64,000 bases of DNA, from NCBI GenBank assembly GCA_035295845.1, contig DATGIF010000034.1, positions 31,219 to 95,218 on the forward strand. Direction: 5' to 3'. The translations under genes and the position numbers were made by a program. Under the pieces are notes generated by a model. That model made no database searches. It saw only the letters and a list, made by a program, of their open reading frames with translations, and was not told the DNA's origin. Numbering within the stretch: position 1 is the first letter of the stretch; every line of letters begins with the position of its first letter. This document shows positions 31,992-40,364 of this stretch, in pieces. The stretch is from Palsa-892 sp035295845. Its GTDB lineage: Bacteria > Pseudomonadota > Alphaproteobacteria > Rhizobiales > Xanthobacteraceae.

Positions 31992-32678
31992 ATGTCCGAT
32001 TCCCAATTCATTCGCGAGATCGACGAGGAGCTTCGGCGCGACCGGCTGATGCAGCTGTGGGAGCGCTACGGCCACTATGCCGTGGGCGCCGCGGTTCTGC
32101 TCGTCGCCGCCACCGCCGGCTGGCGCGGATGGGAGTGGTACCAGCTGCGCGAGGGCAGCAAGTATGGCTCGCGCTTCGAGGCCGCGCTCGTGCTCGCCAA
32201 AGGCGGCAAGGACGCCGAGGCTGAGCAGGAATTCGCCGCGCTCGCGCAGGAAGGGACGTGGGGCTATCGCGTGCTTTCGCGCATGCAGCTTGCGGCCGAA
32301 ACCGGCGCGCGCGACGCTTCCGCCGGAGCCGCGGCCTACGACGCGATCGCCGCCGATAGCTCCATCGATATCGCCGTGCGCGACGTGGCGCGGCTCCGCG
32401 CCGCCTATCTTCTCCTCGATACCGCGCAGGTCGCGGAAATCGCTTCGCGCGTCGAGCCGCTGAATACGCCCGCGTCGTGGTTCCGTTTTTCGGCGCGCGA
32501 GATTCTCGCGCTCGCCCGCTACAAGGCCGGCGAGCGGGAAGCCGCGCGTACGCTCTTCGCCCAGCTCGCGGTCGATCCCGAAACGCCGCCCGCCCTTCGC
32601 AGCCGCGCCGAGGTGATGCTGACGCTTGCCGCCGGCGGCGCCGAAACGCCCGCGAAGCCGGGCTCTGCCACGCAGTGA
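31992..32678 (+). CDS. Membrane-anchored TPR-like protein, YfgM-like
   Basis: A 228-residue protein. An acidic N-terminal segment (SDSQFIREIDEELRRDRLMQLWERYGHYAVG) precedes one transmembrane helix (about residues 31-48), followed by a periplasmic helical repeat region to the end. This is the layout of YfgM, a Sec-translocon ancillary chaperone, and of its alphaproteobacterial homologues, which sit before bamB and der. The ATG at 31992 is chosen over a TTG one codon earlier. The Pro-rich putative lipoprotein and der follow, so one operon is likely. Confidence 0.8.
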   Translation: MSDSQFIREIDEELRRDRLMQLWERYGHYAVGAAVLLVAATAGWRGWEWYQLREGSKYGSRFEAALVLAKGGKDAEAEQEFAALAQEGTWGYRVLSRMQLAAETGARDASAGAAAYDAIAADSSIDIAVRDVARLRAAYLLLDTAQVAEIASRVEPLNTPASWFRFSAREILALARYKAGEREAARTLFAQLAVDPETPPALRSRAEVMLTLAAGGAETPAKPGSATQ

Positions 32679-32686
32679 GCCTCGAT

Positions 32687-33106
32687 ATGCGGTTTCCCCG
32701 ATTATCGTCGCTCATCCACGCAGCGCTTATCGCCTTGCCGCTGGCCATGGCCGCCTGCTCCGATTTCGATTTGTTCGACGAGAAAAAGACGCCGCTTGCG
32801 GGCGATCGCCGGCCGCTCTTCCCAGGCGGCGTTCCGGGCGTCAATTACAATCAGCCGCCGCTGCAGCCGACCAATTCGAATATTCCCATCGACACGCAGA
32901 TTTCCTCCACCGGCCAGAACGGGCCCACCGCGCAGCCCGGCGAATACCAGAACGATCAGCAGGCGCAGCCGCGCGCGAAAACCCGCACCGCGCGCAACGC
33001 GCCGCCGAACCAACCGCCGAGCCAGCCGCCAAAGCAGCCGCCGCTACCGGCCGCGCAACCCGCCGGCGCCGACGATCCGTGGGCGGATGCGCGCACGCCC
33101 AACTGA
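32687..33106 (+). CDS. Pro/Gln-rich putative lipoprotein of unknown function
   Basis: The product has 139 residues. The N terminus MRFPRLSSLIHAALIALPL runs to a possible lipobox, AMAAC, with Cys at about residue 24; the -3 residue is not the usual Leu, so lipidation is not certain. Then comes SDFDLFDEKKTPLAGDRRPLFPGGVPGVNYNQPP, and a disordered tail rich in P, Q and A with repeated QPP units. In many alphaproteobacteria the gene between the YfgM-like gene and der is bamB (PQQ-repeat propeller). No propeller repeats are present here. I cannot assign a function. Confidence 0.7.
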   Translation: MRFPRLSSLIHAALIALPLAMAACSDFDLFDEKKTPLAGDRRPLFPGGVPGVNYNQPPLQPTNSNIPIDTQISSTGQNGPTAQPGEYQNDQQAQPRAKTRTARNAPPNQPPSQPPKQPPLPAAQPAGADDPWADARTPN

Positions 33107-33141
33107 TTTGACTTAAATCGCGTTTCCTGTACCGCCGTTCG

Positions 33142-34512
33142 ATGCTCCCCACCGTCGCCGTCGTCGGCCGGCCCAATGTCGGCAAATCGACCCTGTTCAA
33201 CCGCCTGATCGGCAAGCGGATCGCGCTTGTCGACGATCGGCCAGGCGTCACGCGCGATCGCCGCGAGGGCGAGGCGCGGCTCGGGGGCCTCGCCTTTCGC
33301 GTCATCGATACTGCCGGTTTCGAGGAAGCCGCCGACGAAAGCCTCAAGGGCCGCATGCGTGCGCAGACGGAGGCCGCGATCGCCGAAGCGGACGCGGTTC
33401 TCTTCGTGCTCGATGCGCGCGCGGGTATCTTGCCCGACGACCGCGCGTTCGCCGACGAGTTGCGCCGGGCGGCAAAGCCGGTGATCGTCGTCGCCAACAA
33501 ATCCGAGAGCAAGGCGGGCGAGGCCGGCTATTACGAGGCCTTCGAACTCGGTCTCGGCGAGCCGGTCGCAATCTCCGCCGAGCACAATGAAGGCATGGCG
33601 GATCTCTACGGCGCGCTGCGCGAGGTGCTCGCGCGCGAGCCTGTGGAGGAAGCCGATGCCGATGCCGAGGGCGAATCCACCGAGGCCGAGGACGCGGCGC
33701 GGCCGTTGCGCACCGCCGTGGTCGGCCGGCCGAACTCGGGGAAGTCCACGCTGATCAATGCGCTGATCGGCGAGGAGCGGCTCGTCACCGGGCCCGAGGC
33801 GGGAATTACCCGCGATTCGATCGCCGTCGATTTCGAGCATTCCGGCCGGCGCTTCGAGCTTTACGACACGGCGGGGCTGCGCCGCCGCGGCCGCGTCGAG
33901 GACAAGCTCGAACGCTTGTCGGTCGCCGACGCCTTGCGTGCGATCCGCTTCGCCGAGATCGTGATCCTGCTCCTCGATGCAACGCATCCGTGGGAGGAGC
34001 AGGATTTGCGCATCGCCGATGTGGCGCTGAAGGAAGGCCGCGCGCTCGTGATCGGCATGAATAAATGCGACCTCGTGCCGCGGAGCGATATCGCGCCGAA
34101 GAAGCTGCGCGAGGAGGCGGATCACTGGCTGCCGCAGGCGAGGGGAATGCCCGTCGTGCCGGTCTCAGGAAAGACCGGGGAGGGGCTTAACCAGCTGATC
34201 GAGGCGGCGGTCGAGGTTTACGGAATATGGAACCGCCGCGCATCGACCGCGGCGCTGAACCGCTGGCTGCGCGGCGTGATCGAATTGAACTCGCCTCCCG
34301 CCGTCACCGGCAAGACGATCAAGCTCCGCTACATCACGCAACCGAAGGCGCGGCCGCCGAGCTTCGTCCTGTTCGGGACGCGCACGAGCGCCCTGCCGGA
34401 TTCATACACGCGCTATCTCGTGAATTCCCTGCGCGAAACCTTTGGGCTTCCGGGCGTGCCGATCCGGCTTGCTTTCCGCGAATCGGATAATCCGTTTGCG
34501 GAACGAAAATAG
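33142..34512 (+). CDS. der: Ribosome-assembly GTPase Der (EngA)
   Basis: Der is essential for 50S maturation. The 456-residue protein has two tandem GTPase domains. The first carries GRPNVGKSTLF (about residues 9-19), DTAGF and NKSE; the second carries GRPNSGKSTLINAL (about 195), DTAGLRRRG and NKCD. A C-terminal KH-like domain ends in TRTSALPDSYTRYLVNSLRETFGLPGVPIRLAFRESDNPF. An acidic linker (EADADAEGESTEAEDAARP) joins the domains. The ATG at 33142 is preferred. It is downstream of the putative lipoprotein gene. Confidence 0.98.
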   Translation: MLPTVAVVGRPNVGKSTLFNRLIGKRIALVDDRPGVTRDRREGEARLGGLAFRVIDTAGFEEAADESLKGRMRAQTEAAIAEADAVLFVLDARAGILPDDRAFADELRRAAKPVIVVANKSESKAGEAGYYEAFELGLGEPVAISAEHNEGMADLYGALREVLAREPVEEADADAEGESTEAEDAARPLRTAVVGRPNSGKSTLINALIGEERLVTGPEAGITRDSIAVDFEHSGRRFELYDTAGLRRRGRVEDKLERLSVADALRAIRFAEIVILLLDATHPWEEQDLRIADVALKEGRALVIGMNKCDLVPRSDIAPKKLREEADHWLPQARGMPVVPVSGKTGEGLNQLIEAAVEVYGIWNRRASTAALNRWLRGVIELNSPPAVTGKTIKLRYITQPKARPPSFVLFGTRTSALPDSYTRYLVNSLRETFGLPGVPIRLAFRESDNPFAERK

Positions 34513-34532
34513 CCGGGGCCCGTGGGCGCGTC

Positions 34533-35759
34533 ATGAATAAACCGGAAGTGCCCGTCTCGGCGCGCCGAGCGGGCTTCATTTTCATCTTCATCACCGTGCT
34601 CCTCGACATGCTGGCAATCGGCATGATCATTCCGGTATTGCCGAAGCTCGTCGTCGATTTTGTCACCGGCGACACCGCGCGCGCCGCCGCCATCTACGGC
34701 CTCTTCGGCACGGTCTGGGCGCTGATGCAGTTCCTATTCTCGCCGATCCAGGGCGCGCTTTCCGACCGCCTCGGGCGCCGGCCCGTTATTCTCGCTTCCA
34801 ATATCGGCCTCGGGCTCGACTACATTCTGATGGCGCTCGCGCCGAATCTGTACTGGCTCTTCGTCGGGCGGCTGATTTCCGGAATTACCTCGGCGAGCAT
34901 CGCGACCTCCTTCGCCTATATCGCCGACGTGACGGAGCCCGATCAGCGCGCCGCCCGTTACGGCCTCCTCGGCGCGGCCTTTGGTGTCGGCTTCGTCATC
35001 GGCCCCGCGCTTGGCGGCGTGCTCGGCGCGGTCGATCCGCGATTGCCGTTTTGGGCGGCGGCCGCGTTCAGCCTTGCCAACGCCGTTTACGGCCTCTTCG
35101 TGCTGCCGGAGTCGCTAACGCCCGACCGGCGCGCGCCCTTTCTGTGGCGGCGCGCCAATCCCGTCGGCTCGCTCGCGCTCTTGCGCTCGCACCCGGATCT
35201 CTTCGGCCTCGCGATGGTGAACTTCTTGTACAACCTCGCGCATGTGGTGCTGCCGAGCGTCGCGGTGATTTACATGGGCTACCGCTACGGCTGGGATGCG
35301 CGCGCCGTCGGCTTTGTGCTCGCGTTTGTGGGACTATGCGCGATGGTGGTGCAGGCGGGGCTCGTCGGCTGGAGCGTCGCGAAAATCGGCGAACGCAAGA
35401 CGCTCCTCCTTGGCCTCATGTTCGGCGCCGCCGGCTTTTCGCTTTATGGCCTCGCCTCCACGGGCGAATTTTTCCTCGCCGGCGTGCCGTTGATGTCGCT
35501 CTGGGGCCTTGCCGGCTCCGCGCTGCAAAGCTTGATGACCCGCCGCGTGAACGAATTCGAGCAAGGTCAATTGCAGGGCGCGAATGCGAGCCTGCAGGGG
35601 ATCGCGAATCTCGCCGGGCCGTTTCTGTTCACGCTCACCTTCGCCTATTCGATCAATCCCGCGCATCCGGTCCACATTCCCGGCGCGCCGTTCCTGCTCG
35701 CCGCACTCCTGCTCGCGATCTCGCTGTGGCTCGCCTGGTCGGTCACGCGGGAACGTTGA
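34533..35759 (+). CDS. MFS transporter of the TCR/Tet family
   Basis: A 408-residue 12-helix transporter. Its first helix reads FIFITVLLDMLAIGMIIPVLPKLV, followed by the motif A loop GALSDRLGRRPVIL. ISGITSASIATSFAYIADVTEPDQRAARYGLLGAAFGVGFVIGPALGG carries the motif C region. This is the TetA-like layout. Close homologues are named 'TCR/Tet family MFS' without tested function. No TetR regulator is adjacent, so tetracycline export is not claimed. The stop overlaps the convergent SDR gene by 17 bases. Confidence 0.88.
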   Translation: MNKPEVPVSARRAGFIFIFITVLLDMLAIGMIIPVLPKLVVDFVTGDTARAAAIYGLFGTVWALMQFLFSPIQGALSDRLGRRPVILASNIGLGLDYILMALAPNLYWLFVGRLISGITSASIATSFAYIADVTEPDQRAARYGLLGAAFGVGFVIGPALGGVLGAVDPRLPFWAAAAFSLANAVYGLFVLPESLTPDRRAPFLWRRANPVGSLALLRSHPDLFGLAMVNFLYNLAHVVLPSVAVIYMGYRYGWDARAVGFVLAFVGLCAMVVQAGLVGWSVAKIGERKTLLLGLMFGAAGFSLYGLASTGEFFLAGVPLMSLWGLAGSALQSLMTRRVNEFEQGQLQGANASLQGIANLAGPFLFTLTFAYSINPAHPVHIPGAPFLLAALLLAISLWLAWSVTRER

Positions 35760-36483
35760 AGGAAAGAAACTTCTTGTTCGGGTAGTTGAAGATCTTGCCG
35801 CTCTCCGCGCAGGAGGGAAGGCAAAGCGGCACGATCGTTTCCGCCGCCTGCTCGGGCGTGTCGAGCGTCATCGGATCCTCGCCGGGCATGGCCTTCGCGC
35901 GCATGCGGGTGCGGATCGGGCCGGGGTTGAAGAGGTTCGCCTTCACAAGCGTCTTCGCGGTTTCCTCGGCATAGACGCGCACGATCATCTCGAGCGCCGC
36001 TTTCGAAGCGGCATAAAGCCCCCAATAGGCGCGCGCGCGATAGGTGATGCCGGAGGTGACGAAGACGGCGCGGCCCGCCGCGGAAGCGCGCAAGAGCGGA
36101 TCGAGCGAGCGGATCAGCCGCCAGTTGGCGGTGACGTTCACCGCGAATACCTCGTCCCAGATTTTCGGCTCGAGATGGCCGAGCGGCGTGAGCGTGCCGA
36201 GTTGGCCCGCGTTTCCGACCAGCACGTCGAGGCGCTTGAAGCGCTCGTAGAGCGAAGCGCCGAGCCGGTCGAGGGCGTCGAAATCGCGGAGATCGAGCGG
36301 CACCAGCGTCGCGCTCGATCCTTCCTTTTTGATGTCGTCGTCGAGTTCTTCGAGGCCGCCGACCGTGCGCGCGAGCGCCACGACATGCGCGCCTTCGCGC
36401 GCGAGCGCAAGCGCCGTTGCCCGTCCGATACCGCGCGAGGCGCCGGTCACGAGCGCAATCTTGTCGGCGAGGGCTTTCGGCAT
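35743..36483 (-). CDS. Short-chain dehydrogenase/reductase
   Basis: A 246-residue classical SDR. TGASRGIGRATALA lies near residues 14-27, NAGQL marks the NAG motif, and the Ser of VFVTSGI plus the Y-xxx-K of GLYAASKAALEM form the active site. NPGPIRTRMRAKAMPGEDP follows. Substrate unknown; several alphaproteobacterial homologues are annotated as oxidoreductases near purF. It overlaps the convergent MFS gene by 17 bases. purF ends 41 bases upstream on the same strand, so cotranscription is possible. Confidence 0.9.
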   Translation of the reverse strand: MPKALADKIALVTGASRGIGRATALALAREGAHVVALARTVGGLEELDDDIKKEGSSATLVPLDLRDFDALDRLGASLYERFKRLDVLVGNAGQLGTLTPLGHLEPKIWDEVFAVNVTANWRLIRSLDPLLRASAAGRAVFVTSGITYRARAYWGLYAASKAALEMIVRVYAEETAKTLVKANLFNPGPIRTRMRAKAMPGEDPMTLDTPEQAAETIVPLCLPSCAESGKIFNYPNKKFLSFNVPA

Positions 36484-36523
36484 GAGAGGATACGCCTTCC
36501 GCCCGGGGCAGAAGGCTGAAGGT

Positions 36524-38017
36524 TCAGCTCGCCTCGGCGAGCAAGGACAATTGCTTCGGCGCGTCGCCCCCGGTCTTGTCGGTGAGCGCGGTTGGGTACT
36601 CGCCGGTGAAGCAGTGGTCGGTGTATTGCGGCCGGTCAGGATCGCGCCGGTTGTGGCCCATCGCCCTGTAGAGGCCTTCGATCGAGAGGAACGCCAAGGA
36701 GTCCGAGCCGATGTATTTGCGCATGCCCTCCAGGTCGTGGGTGGCGGCGAGCAGCTTGTCGCGCTCGGGCGTGTCGATGCCGTAATAGTCCGAATGCGTA
36801 ATGGGCGGGCTCGCGATCCGCATATGCACCTCGCGGGCGCCGGCTTCGCGCATCATGCGCACGATCTTGATCGAGGTGGTGCCGCGCACGAGCGAATCGT
36901 CGATGAGTACGATGCGTTTGCCCTTCACCACCGCGCGGTTGGCGGAGTGCTTCAGACGCACGCCTAGCTCGCGGATGTGCTGTGTCGGCTCGATGAAGGT
37001 GCGGCCGACATAGTGGTTGCGGATGATGCCGGGTTCATACGGCGTGCCGGATTCCTGCCCATAACCGATGGCGGCGGGAACGCCCGAGTCGGGCACGGCG
37101 ACCACGACATCGGCCTCGGCGCGCGATTCACGCGCGAGCTGCGCGCCGAGATTCTTGCGCACCTCATAGACGCTGCGGCCGCCGACGATGGAATCGGGAC
37201 GGGCGAAATAGATGTATTCGAAGATGCACGGGCGCGGCGCCATTTCCGGGAACGGCTTCACCGACTGGATGCCTTCCTCGGAAATGACGATCACCTCGCC
37301 GTTCTGGACGTCGCGCACGTAATGCGCGCCGATGATGTCGAGGGCGCAGGTTTCGGAGGCGAGGATCGGCGAGCCGTTGAGGTCGCCGAGCACGAGCGGG
37401 CGGATGCCCAAGGGGTCGCGGGCGCCGACAAGCTTCTTGTTGGTGAGGCCGACAAAAGCGTAGGCGCCCTCGATCGAGCGCAGCGCGTCGATGAAGCGCT
37501 CGACGAAGCGCGGCATTTTCGAGCGCGCGACGAGGTGCAGCATCACCTCGGTGTCGGTGGTCGACTGCATGATCGCGCCCTCGCGCACGAGCTGGCGCCG
37601 GAGCGTGAGGCCGTTGGTGAGGTTGCCGTTATGGCCGATGGCGAAGCCGCCGCCGTCGAGCTCGGCGAAGAGTGGCTGCACGTTGCGAAGGATGGTCTCG
37701 CCGGTGGTGGAATAGCGCGTGTGGCCGACCGCGGCGCGGCCGGGCAGGCGGTCGATCACCGCGCGCTTGGAGAAATTGTCGCCGACAAGCCCGAGGCGGC
37801 GCTCCAGATGAAAGCGCTTGCCGTCATAGGAGACGATGCCCGCCGCTTCCTGGCCGCGATGCTGGAGCGCGTGCAGGCCGAGCGCGGTGATCGCCGCGGC
37901 ATCGTCGTGATTGAAGATGCCGAAGACGCCGCATTCCTCGCGCAGGCGATCGCCGTTCTGTTCGAGGTCGAAATCGCGAGGGTTGCCGGACCTCGTTTCG
38001 TGTTCGGCTGCGCTCAT
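36524..38017 (-). CDS. purF: Amidophosphoribosyltransferase
   Basis: PurF makes 5-phosphoribosylamine from PRPP and glutamine, the first step of purine synthesis. The 497-residue protein has a short propeptide (residues 1-~28) ending in ...DRLREE, then the catalytic Cys of CGVFGIFN exposed after cleavage. RYSTTGETILRNVQP and GHNGNLTNG mark the glutaminase (Ntn) domain. VVVAVPDSG, RNHYVGRTFIEPTQ and VLIDDSLVRGTTS (the PRPP loop) mark the transferase part. The ATG at 38017 is chosen because GGAGG lies six bases before it; an ATG one codon earlier is possible. cvpA ends 20 bases upstream. Confidence 0.97.
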   Translation of the reverse strand: MSAAEHETRSGNPRDFDLEQNGDRLREECGVFGIFNHDDAAAITALGLHALQHRGQEAAGIVSYDGKRFHLERRLGLVGDNFSKRAVIDRLPGRAAVGHTRYSTTGETILRNVQPLFAELDGGGFAIGHNGNLTNGLTLRRQLVREGAIMQSTTDTEVMLHLVARSKMPRFVERFIDALRSIEGAYAFVGLTNKKLVGARDPLGIRPLVLGDLNGSPILASETCALDIIGAHYVRDVQNGEVIVISEEGIQSVKPFPEMAPRPCIFEYIYFARPDSIVGGRSVYEVRKNLGAQLARESRAEADVVVAVPDSGVPAAIGYGQESGTPYEPGIIRNHYVGRTFIEPTQHIRELGVRLKHSANRAVVKGKRIVLIDDSLVRGTTSIKIVRMMREAGAREVHMRIASPPITHSDYYGIDTPERDKLLAATHDLEGMRKYIGSDSLAFLSIEGLYRAMGHNRRDPDRPQYTDHCFTGEYPTALTDKTGGDAPKQLSLLAEAS

Positions 38018-38037
38018 CATCGTCCTCCGCGCCATTC

Positions 38038-38730
38038 CTAGCGAGTTACGCCGCGGGTACTTTCGAGAAGCTGCTCGAAGCCTTGCCGGTCGTTGCGCTT
38101 GTAGCCGGCATTGATATCGCCGCCGGCGACACGCTCGGGTACCGTTCCCCGGTCCGAACGCTGTCCCGGACCGGGCGGCGGGGTGTCCTGCGGCGAGGCC
38201 GAATCATCGCCATCCTTCGGCTTCCGCAGCCTCTTCAAGATGGCGGTCTCGGGGTCGTCCGGCAAGAGCGACAATAGCCAATCTCCGGTGCCTTGCAGGA
38301 CGGGGCGGGAGCGGGCGTTTTTGACCCAATCGGGCAGGCTCTTCGCGGGCACGAGCCACACGAAAAAGAGGAAGGCGACGACCATGATGATGAGCCCGCG
38401 GGCGAGCCCGAACAGAAAACCGAGCGAGCGGTCGAGGGCGCCGACGCGCGAATCGAGGACGAGGTCGGAAAGCTTGACGGTGAACAGCGACACGATGAGC
38501 AGCGTGCCGAGGAAGAGGACCGCGACCGCGACCCCGGTCGCGATCAGGTCGTTGGAAATGTACTGCTTGGCGTAAGGAACGGCCGTGGCATAGCCGTAGA
38601 GCGTGACCACCGCGGCGATCACCCAGGCGGCGATCGACAGCACCTCGCGCATGAAGCCGCGCACCATGGCGAGGATGCCGGAAACCAGCATCACCGCGAT
38701 CAGCCCGATATCGAGGAGCGAAATGGGCAT
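38038..38730 (-). CDS. cvpA: CvpA family membrane protein
   Basis: A 230-residue protein with four to five predicted helices in the first 165 residues (SLLDIGLIAVMLVSGILAMVRGFMREVLSIAAWVIAAVVTLYGY is the family start) and a hydrophilic C-terminal tail of about 65 residues rich in D, P and R. CvpA is needed for colicin V production in E. coli and purF lies beside it in many genomes. It is upstream of purF in the same direction and close enough to be one transcript, the usual cvpA-purF pair. The tail is longer than the E. coli protein's. Confidence 0.92.
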   Translation of the reverse strand: MPISLLDIGLIAVMLVSGILAMVRGFMREVLSIAAWVIAAVVTLYGYATAVPYAKQYISNDLIATGVAVAVLFLGTLLIVSLFTVKLSDLVLDSRVGALDRSLGFLFGLARGLIIMVVAFLFFVWLVPAKSLPDWVKNARSRPVLQGTGDWLLSLLPDDPETAILKRLRKPKDGDDSASPQDTPPPGPGQRSDRGTVPERVAGGDINAGYKRNDRQGFEQLLESTRGVTR

Positions 38731-38888
38731 TCTGGCCTAGGATCCTTGCACTCCGACCGACTCGACGAGGGACGATGCCCGCGGCAAGGATATAGCGGTC
38801 GCCAAGCGTGGCGTCATCCGTCTTCTCCAGACCCTCCGCACAAGTCGGCTGTCGCCGGCTTGCGCCTTAATCATTGCCGATCCCGGGT

Positions 38889-40292
38889 TTACCCGAGGTC
38901 GGCCGCGCGCCGCGGTCCCTTCGGACTGCGGGCGGCGATCTCCGCGACGAGGGCGGACAATGTGGCGATGGCATTGATTTTCAAGCCTTCCCCCACGTCC
39001 GCCGAGGCCGGTTCCGGTAGCACGGCGCGGGTAAAGCCGAGCTTACCGGCTTCTTTGAGGCGGGCCGCCGCCTGCGGCACCGCGCGCACGGCGCCGGTCA
39101 GGCTGACTTCGCCGAAATAAACCCCGTCGGCGGGAAGGGCCGCGCCGGAAAGCGATGAGACGAGGGCGGCGGCAACCGCGAGATCCGCGGCGGGCTCGAT
39201 GATGCGCAGGCCTCCCGCCACATTCAGATACACGTCGTGGCCCGAAAGCCGCACGCCGCAGCGCGTCTCCAGGACCGCGAGGATCATCGAGAGGCGGTTC
39301 TGGTCGATGCCGACGGCGGCGCGGCGCGGCGTGCCGAGCGCGGTCGGCGCCACCAGCGCCTGGATCTCCACGAGCAAGGGCCGCGTGCCCTCTATGCCGG
39401 CGAAGACGGCGGTGCCGGGCGAGCCGAGATCGCGGTCGGAGAGGAACAGCGCCGACGGATTTTCGATCTCGCGCAGGCCCTCGCCGGTCATCTCGAACAC
39501 CCCGATCTCGTCGGTCGGGCCGAAGCGGTTCTTGAGCGCGCGCAGGATGCGGAACTGGTGGCCGCTGTCGCCTTCGAAATGGAGGACCGCGTCGACCATG
39601 TGCTCGACCACGCGCGGCCCCGCGATCTGTCCGTCCTTGGTGACGTGGCCGATGAGCACGACCGCCGCGCCCGTGCGCTTGGCGTAGCGCAGCAACGCCT
39701 GCGTCGAGGCGCGCACCTGCGTCACGGTGCCCGGCGCCGACTCCACCGTCTCGGTCCACAGCGTCTGGATCGAATCGATGACGACGAGGGCAGGGGGCGC
39801 CGTCTCCTTCAGCGTGGCGAGGATGTCCTCGACATTGGTCTCGGCGGCGAGCTCCACCTTCGCGCTCGCAAGCCCGAGGCGCGCGGCGCGCATGCGCACC
39901 TGGCCGACCGCCTCTTCGCCGGAGACATAGACGACGCGGCGGCCGGCGCGCGCGAGCGCGGCCGCGGCTTCGATCAGCAGCGTCGATTTACCGATGCCGG
40001 GATCGCCGCCGAGCAGCACCACCGATCCGCGCACGAAGCCGCCGCCGGTGACGCGATCAAGCTCCGCAATGCCGGATGCCGTGCGCGGCGCTTCCTCGGC
40101 CTCGCCCGCGAGCGGCTCGAGCTTGAAGGCGCGGCCCTTGCGGCTCGTGCGTTGCGCGACAGGCACCGCATCCTTGGCGCCGGCTTCCTCGGCGATCGTG
40201 TTCCACTCGCCGCAGGCCTCGCACTTGCCCTGCCAGCGCGGATACACCGCGCCGCAGGACTGGCAGACGAAGGATGCGCGCGCTTTGGCCAT
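38889..40292 (-). CDS. radA: DNA repair protein RadA
   Basis: RadA (Sms) aids recombination intermediates through its ATPase and Lon-like domains. The 467-residue protein has an N-terminal C4 zinc finger (C10, C13, C24, C27: FVCQSCGAVYPRWQGKCEACGEW). It then has Walker A GGDPGIGKSTLL (about 94) and Walker B LVVIDSIQTL. The RadA signature LKNRFGPTDEIGVFEM comes next. The C-terminal Lon-like region has GLRIIEPAADLAVAAALVSSL and GEVSLTGAVRAVPQ. It lies upstream of cvpA and on the same strand with a 158-base gap. Confidence 0.98.
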   Translation of the reverse strand: MAKARASFVCQSCGAVYPRWQGKCEACGEWNTIAEEAGAKDAVPVAQRTSRKGRAFKLEPLAGEAEEAPRTASGIAELDRVTGGGFVRGSVVLLGGDPGIGKSTLLIEAAAALARAGRRVVYVSGEEAVGQVRMRAARLGLASAKVELAAETNVEDILATLKETAPPALVVIDSIQTLWTETVESAPGTVTQVRASTQALLRYAKRTGAAVVLIGHVTKDGQIAGPRVVEHMVDAVLHFEGDSGHQFRILRALKNRFGPTDEIGVFEMTGEGLREIENPSALFLSDRDLGSPGTAVFAGIEGTRPLLVEIQALVAPTALGTPRRAAVGIDQNRLSMILAVLETRCGVRLSGHDVYLNVAGGLRIIEPAADLAVAAALVSSLSGAALPADGVYFGEVSLTGAVRAVPQAAARLKEAGKLGFTRAVLPEPASADVGEGLKINAIATLSALVAEIAARSPKGPRRAADLG

Positions 40293-40364
40293 GAGGCTCA
40301 GGAAATAGAGAGTCGCCGATGAAACGCTAGCACAAGGGTCCGCGCGAAGTCTGGCAGCCGGCGT

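Noticed and set aside
34533..35759. Tetracycline-resistance gene (tetA)
   Set aside because: The protein is in the TCR/Tet MFS group but there is no tetR next to it and no evidence of substrate. Many chromosomal homologues do not confer resistance.
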